From positions 1 to 32,522 of the forward strand of contig WHTZ01000072.1 of assembly GCA_009377495.1 (NCBI GenBank): DNA of 32,522 bases, given 5' to 3'. This document shows, piece after piece, positions 30,420 to 32,522 of the stretch (positions are counted from its first letter, which is position 1; each line of letters starts with the position of its first letter). Under the pieces are notes generated by a model, which made no database searches, had not been told where the DNA came from, and was given only the letters and a program-made list of their open reading frames with translations. The position numbers were made by a program, and so were the translations under genes. Source of the DNA: Luteitalea sp. (lineage in GTDB: Bacteria > Acidobacteriota > Vicinamibacteria > Vicinamibacterales > Vicinamibacteraceae).

Positions 30420-31163
30420 ATGTCGATTGAATCCGCTACCGATTTAGAGGGGATGCGACTGGCGGGCCGCATCACTAGCGAGACGCTCGATGCGCTCGAA
30501 CGTGGGGTTCGCGTTGGCGTGACGACTGCTGATCTTGACGCCATTGCGGCACGCGTGTTCGGCCGTCGTGGCGCTCGGTCCGCTCCGACTCTGGTGTATG
30601 GCTTTCCTGGCCATGCGTTGATCAGCGTCAACGACGAAATTGTTCACGGTGTGCCGGGCTCACGGAGGCTGAAGCGCGGCGACCTCGTGAAGCTGGACGT
30701 GACAGTCGAGAAAGATGGTTACGTCGCTGATGCGGCGCGTAGCGTAATCGTTGGAAATGGAACCGATGTCGCGCGGCGGCTCGTTGCATGCGCACGGGCG
30801 GCATTCCGTGCGGCGCTGCCGGTTGCTCGTGCCGGTGTGCCTGTGAACGCGATCGGTCGCGCCGTACAGCAGGAGGTTCGCTGCCACGGCTTTACTGTCG
30901 TCCATGGCCTCTGCGGACACGGGGTCGGACGGACCATTCACGAAGAGCCGTGCGTACCGAACCAGTACAACCCGTCGCAGCACGACGTGTTGACAGAAGG
31001 ACTTGTCTTGACGATCGAGCCGATGGTGAGCGCGGGTTCAGCCCGCGTTGTGGAAGACGGAAATGGCTGGACGATTCGCACGCGGGACGGCAGCCTGGCC
31101 GCGCACCACGAGCACACGTTGGTGATCACAAAAGAGCATCCTGTAATCTTGACCGCGGCGTAG
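30420..31163 (+). CDS. map: Type I methionine aminopeptidase
   Basis: Removes the N-terminal Met from new proteins. The 247-residue protein has all metal ligands: Asp93 (VKLDVTVEKDG), Asp104 (YVADAARS), His167 (GLCGHGVGR), Glu200 (VLTIEPMV) and Glu231 (HHEHT), with His76 (EIVHGVPG) and His174 (TIHEEP) for catalysis. The spacing matches the E. coli enzyme almost exactly. The ATG at 30420 fits the family N-terminus (LEGMRLAGRITSETLDAL). It is not next to ribosomal or secY genes, the usual place for the housekeeping copy, so it may be an additional map gene carried in an accessory region. Confidence 0.95.
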   Translation: MSIESATDLEGMRLAGRITSETLDALERGVRVGVTTADLDAIAARVFGRRGARSAPTLVYGFPGHALISVNDEIVHGVPGSRRLKRGDLVKLDVTVEKDGYVADAARSVIVGNGTDVARRLVACARAAFRAALPVARAGVPVNAIGRAVQQEVRCHGFTVVHGLCGHGVGRTIHEEPCVPNQYNPSQHDVLTEGLVLTIEPMVSAGSARVVEDGNGWTIRTRDGSLAAHHEHTLVITKEHPVILTAA

Positions 31164-31481
31164 GCCGAGCCACGTCGATGCCGAGCCGCCCAAGGCGTTC
31201 GTGCCCATGGCGAACCGTGAGCGTGTGTTGGGATGTTCTATCGTGCGACGAGGGTCGTCTCTCGACTTGAGCGCCGAGGTGAGCGAAAGCGATTAATCTT
31301 AGTCGCGAAACACGCCGCACCGTTTGCAAGCGCTCGCAGGCTCGTTTCGAAAATACTTGGCGACTGCTCGTTACCTACTCCGAGCGACCCCTGGCAGGCA
31401 CGAGACCAGCCTCCCGGACGGGCACGCCTGCACGACGGAGCTGGCGGAGGCGGTGGGCGGCCAGGGTCCAGTGAGCAGGCC
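31164..31481. other. Spacer between convergent map and FGE-like genes
   Basis: About 320 bp with no gene. At about 31350-31363 it carries AAATACTTGGCGAC, close to the right end of the 54-bp repeat, followed by TGCTCGTTACC. I see no clear terminator hairpin with a T-run. Confidence 0.4.
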
Positions 31482-32384
31482 TCACGGCAGCGTCCGGGCG
31501 ACGCGAAAACCGACGATCGTGTTGTGAAGCGAGGGCGGGTCTCCATTGCGGTTGGCCGAGCGAACCCCCACCGGAGAGTTGCTCCAATTGCCGCCGCGGA
31601 GCACGCGCCGGGGACAATCGGCCGTCGTCCAGGCGCGACCGTCCGTCGGGGCGCCCTCGTAGGACTCGTTGTAGCAGTCCTCGACCCATTCCGACAGATT
31701 GCCGAGCATGTCGTGCAGGCCGAAGGCATTCGGCTTGAACGCGCCCACTGGCGCCGTGCGCGCCTGGTCATCGTCGCATGCGTGGAGACCCCACTCGTCC
31801 TTCCACCCTTCCGGTTTCTGTCTCTCGAGTGCGGCGTCCGCGCCATTCTCGAACTCGCACGCACGATCGGCCATCGCGCCCCAGAAACGCGCCGCCTGGG
31901 AACCCGCCCGCGCCGCGTACTCCCACTCCGCCTCGCTCAAGAGCCGGTACAGCTTGCCGGTCTTCTTCGACAACCACTCCGTGTAGCCGTTCGCCTGCTC
32001 GTAGCTCACGCGGATCACAGGCCGCCGGCCGCGTCCCCAGCCGTCGTCCGCCGCTCTGGCGCAGCCGGCCCCGGCCACGCACGCGTCCCACTCGTCGAAC
32101 GTCACCTCGTGCTTCCCGGCCGCGAACGGCCTGGCGATCGTGACCGTGTGCTGCGGACCCTCGTCGTCGTCCCGGTCGGGCTCTTCCGACGGCGAGCCCA
32201 TTAGGAACTGCCCGGCCGGGACCACCACCAGCTCGGGGCATTCGGGGCAGTCCTTGATGACGCTACCGGCCGCGGGCCCGGCGGAGGCCCCCGCGCTGGG
32301 CGTTCGTTGCGCCGAGGCCATGCCGGTTGCGCACAGACCGAAGACGATCCCAAGCTGCAAGCGCCGGCTCAAACCGCTGGACAT
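31482..32384 (-). CDS. Secreted formylglycine-generating-enzyme-family protein
   Basis: 300-residue SUMF1/FGE-sulfatase-fold protein with a signal peptide (SSGLSRRLQLGIVFGLCATG, then MASAQ). Family motifs: VVVPAGQFLMGSPSEEPDRD, RPFAAGKHEVTFDEWDACVA, RPVIRVSYEQANGYTEWLSK, YRLLSEAEWEYAARAGSQAA, FGLHDMLGNLSEWVEDCYNE, RRVLRGGNWSNSPVGVRSAN and IVGFRVARTLP. True formylglycine generators have a redox Cys pair near the end, which I do not see, so this is probably one of the many non-FGE relatives. A CPECPE motif follows the signal peptide. GGAGGA six bases before the ATG at 32384 sets the start; further in-frame upstream sequence is not needed. Confidence 0.92.
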   Translation of the reverse strand: MSSGLSRRLQLGIVFGLCATGMASAQRTPSAGASAGPAAGSVIKDCPECPELVVVPAGQFLMGSPSEEPDRDDDEGPQHTVTIARPFAAGKHEVTFDEWDACVAGAGCARAADDGWGRGRRPVIRVSYEQANGYTEWLSKKTGKLYRLLSEAEWEYAARAGSQAARFWGAMADRACEFENGADAALERQKPEGWKDEWGLHACDDDQARTAPVGAFKPNAFGLHDMLGNLSEWVEDCYNESYEGAPTDGRAWTTADCPRRVLRGGNWSNSPVGVRSANRNGDPPSLHNTIVGFRVARTLP

Positions 32385-32522
32385 CGAGGTCCTCCACTCG
32401 ACTGCCCCACGGCGGCCAGAGTTCGAATGGTACGCCGCGCTTGATTTGGCTGTCCCTTCCGAACACCGGACGATAGCAACTGTCTTTGATGTCAACAGCT
32501 TTCTACATCCGCGCGGCCGCTG

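Noticed and set aside
1..32522. CRISPR array
   Set aside because: No set of regularly spaced identical repeats of 23-40 bp was seen on either strand.

Overview
The window is GC-rich (low-to-mid 60s percent by eye) bacterial chromosome. It probably comes from an uncultivated soil or sediment lineage related to Acidobacteriota (Vicinamibacteria), Rokubacteria or Gemmatimonadota. This placement is inferred from gene content: a CCAEP-tail radical SAM protein, an Mrp ATPase fused to DUF971, the tail of an ADOP-like permease, and many single-gene units. No rRNA or intact tRNA was seen to fix the taxonomy.

Layout. (1) 1-1142 has no convincing gene but carries a 23-bp inverted repeat. (2) 1143-3887 holds selO (minus) and a DUF420 membrane protein (plus). 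(3) 3956-7516 (minus) reads as one operon: bacilliredoxin, nitrite/sulfite reductase remnant, small conserved-looking protein, broken Rieske ferredoxin, Mrp-DUF971 and Nfu. Its promoter contains a palindrome of Rrf2/IscR type. (4) 7744-15744 (plus) carries a DksA-like protein, NadA, CCAEP radical SAM protein (frameshifted), MoaA (broken), YggX, DUF59/SufT-like protein, ferredoxin, an IS630 element, Rieske ferredoxin, ErpA/IscA, CDGSH protein and a decayed partial copy of erpA. (5) 15933-20668 (minus) is a tightly overlapping operon: thioredoxin, DUF255/YyaL (frameshifted), tandem SagB-type dehydrogenase, and a HesB-like domain without cysteines fused to rhodanese. (6) 20738-22869 is a scrapyard: a gene tail, a frameshifted DDE insertion sequence, an ADOP tail and a start-less META-domain ORF. 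(7) 22986-25075 (minus) is an MFS transporter behind a truncated O-methyltransferase. (8) 25233-32384 holds mostly single genes with their own spacers: DUF433/DUF5615 toxin-antitoxin remnant, two glyoxalase-fold proteins, a secreted SnoaL-like protein, a nitrilase-family hydrolase, a methyltransferase, a methionine aminopeptidase and a secreted formylglycine-generating-enzyme-like protein. One attC-like site and a 54-bp dispersed repeat lie between them, recalling an integron or other cassette-type region.

Functionally, 3956-20668 is dominated by Fe-S cluster assembly and trafficking (Nfu, Mrp, SufT-like, ErpA, YggX, HesB/rhodanese), Fe-S clients (NadA, MoaA, radical SAM, two Rieske proteins, ferredoxin, CDGSH, nitrite/sulfite reductase) and thiol redox proteins (bacilliredoxin, thioredoxin, DUF255). 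I read it as an iron-sulfur/redox homeostasis island, probably under Rrf2-type control. At least nine genes in the window carry frameshifts, deletions or truncations. Some are clearly biological (large deletions, IS insertion, partial duplication). Single-base indels could be assembly errors.
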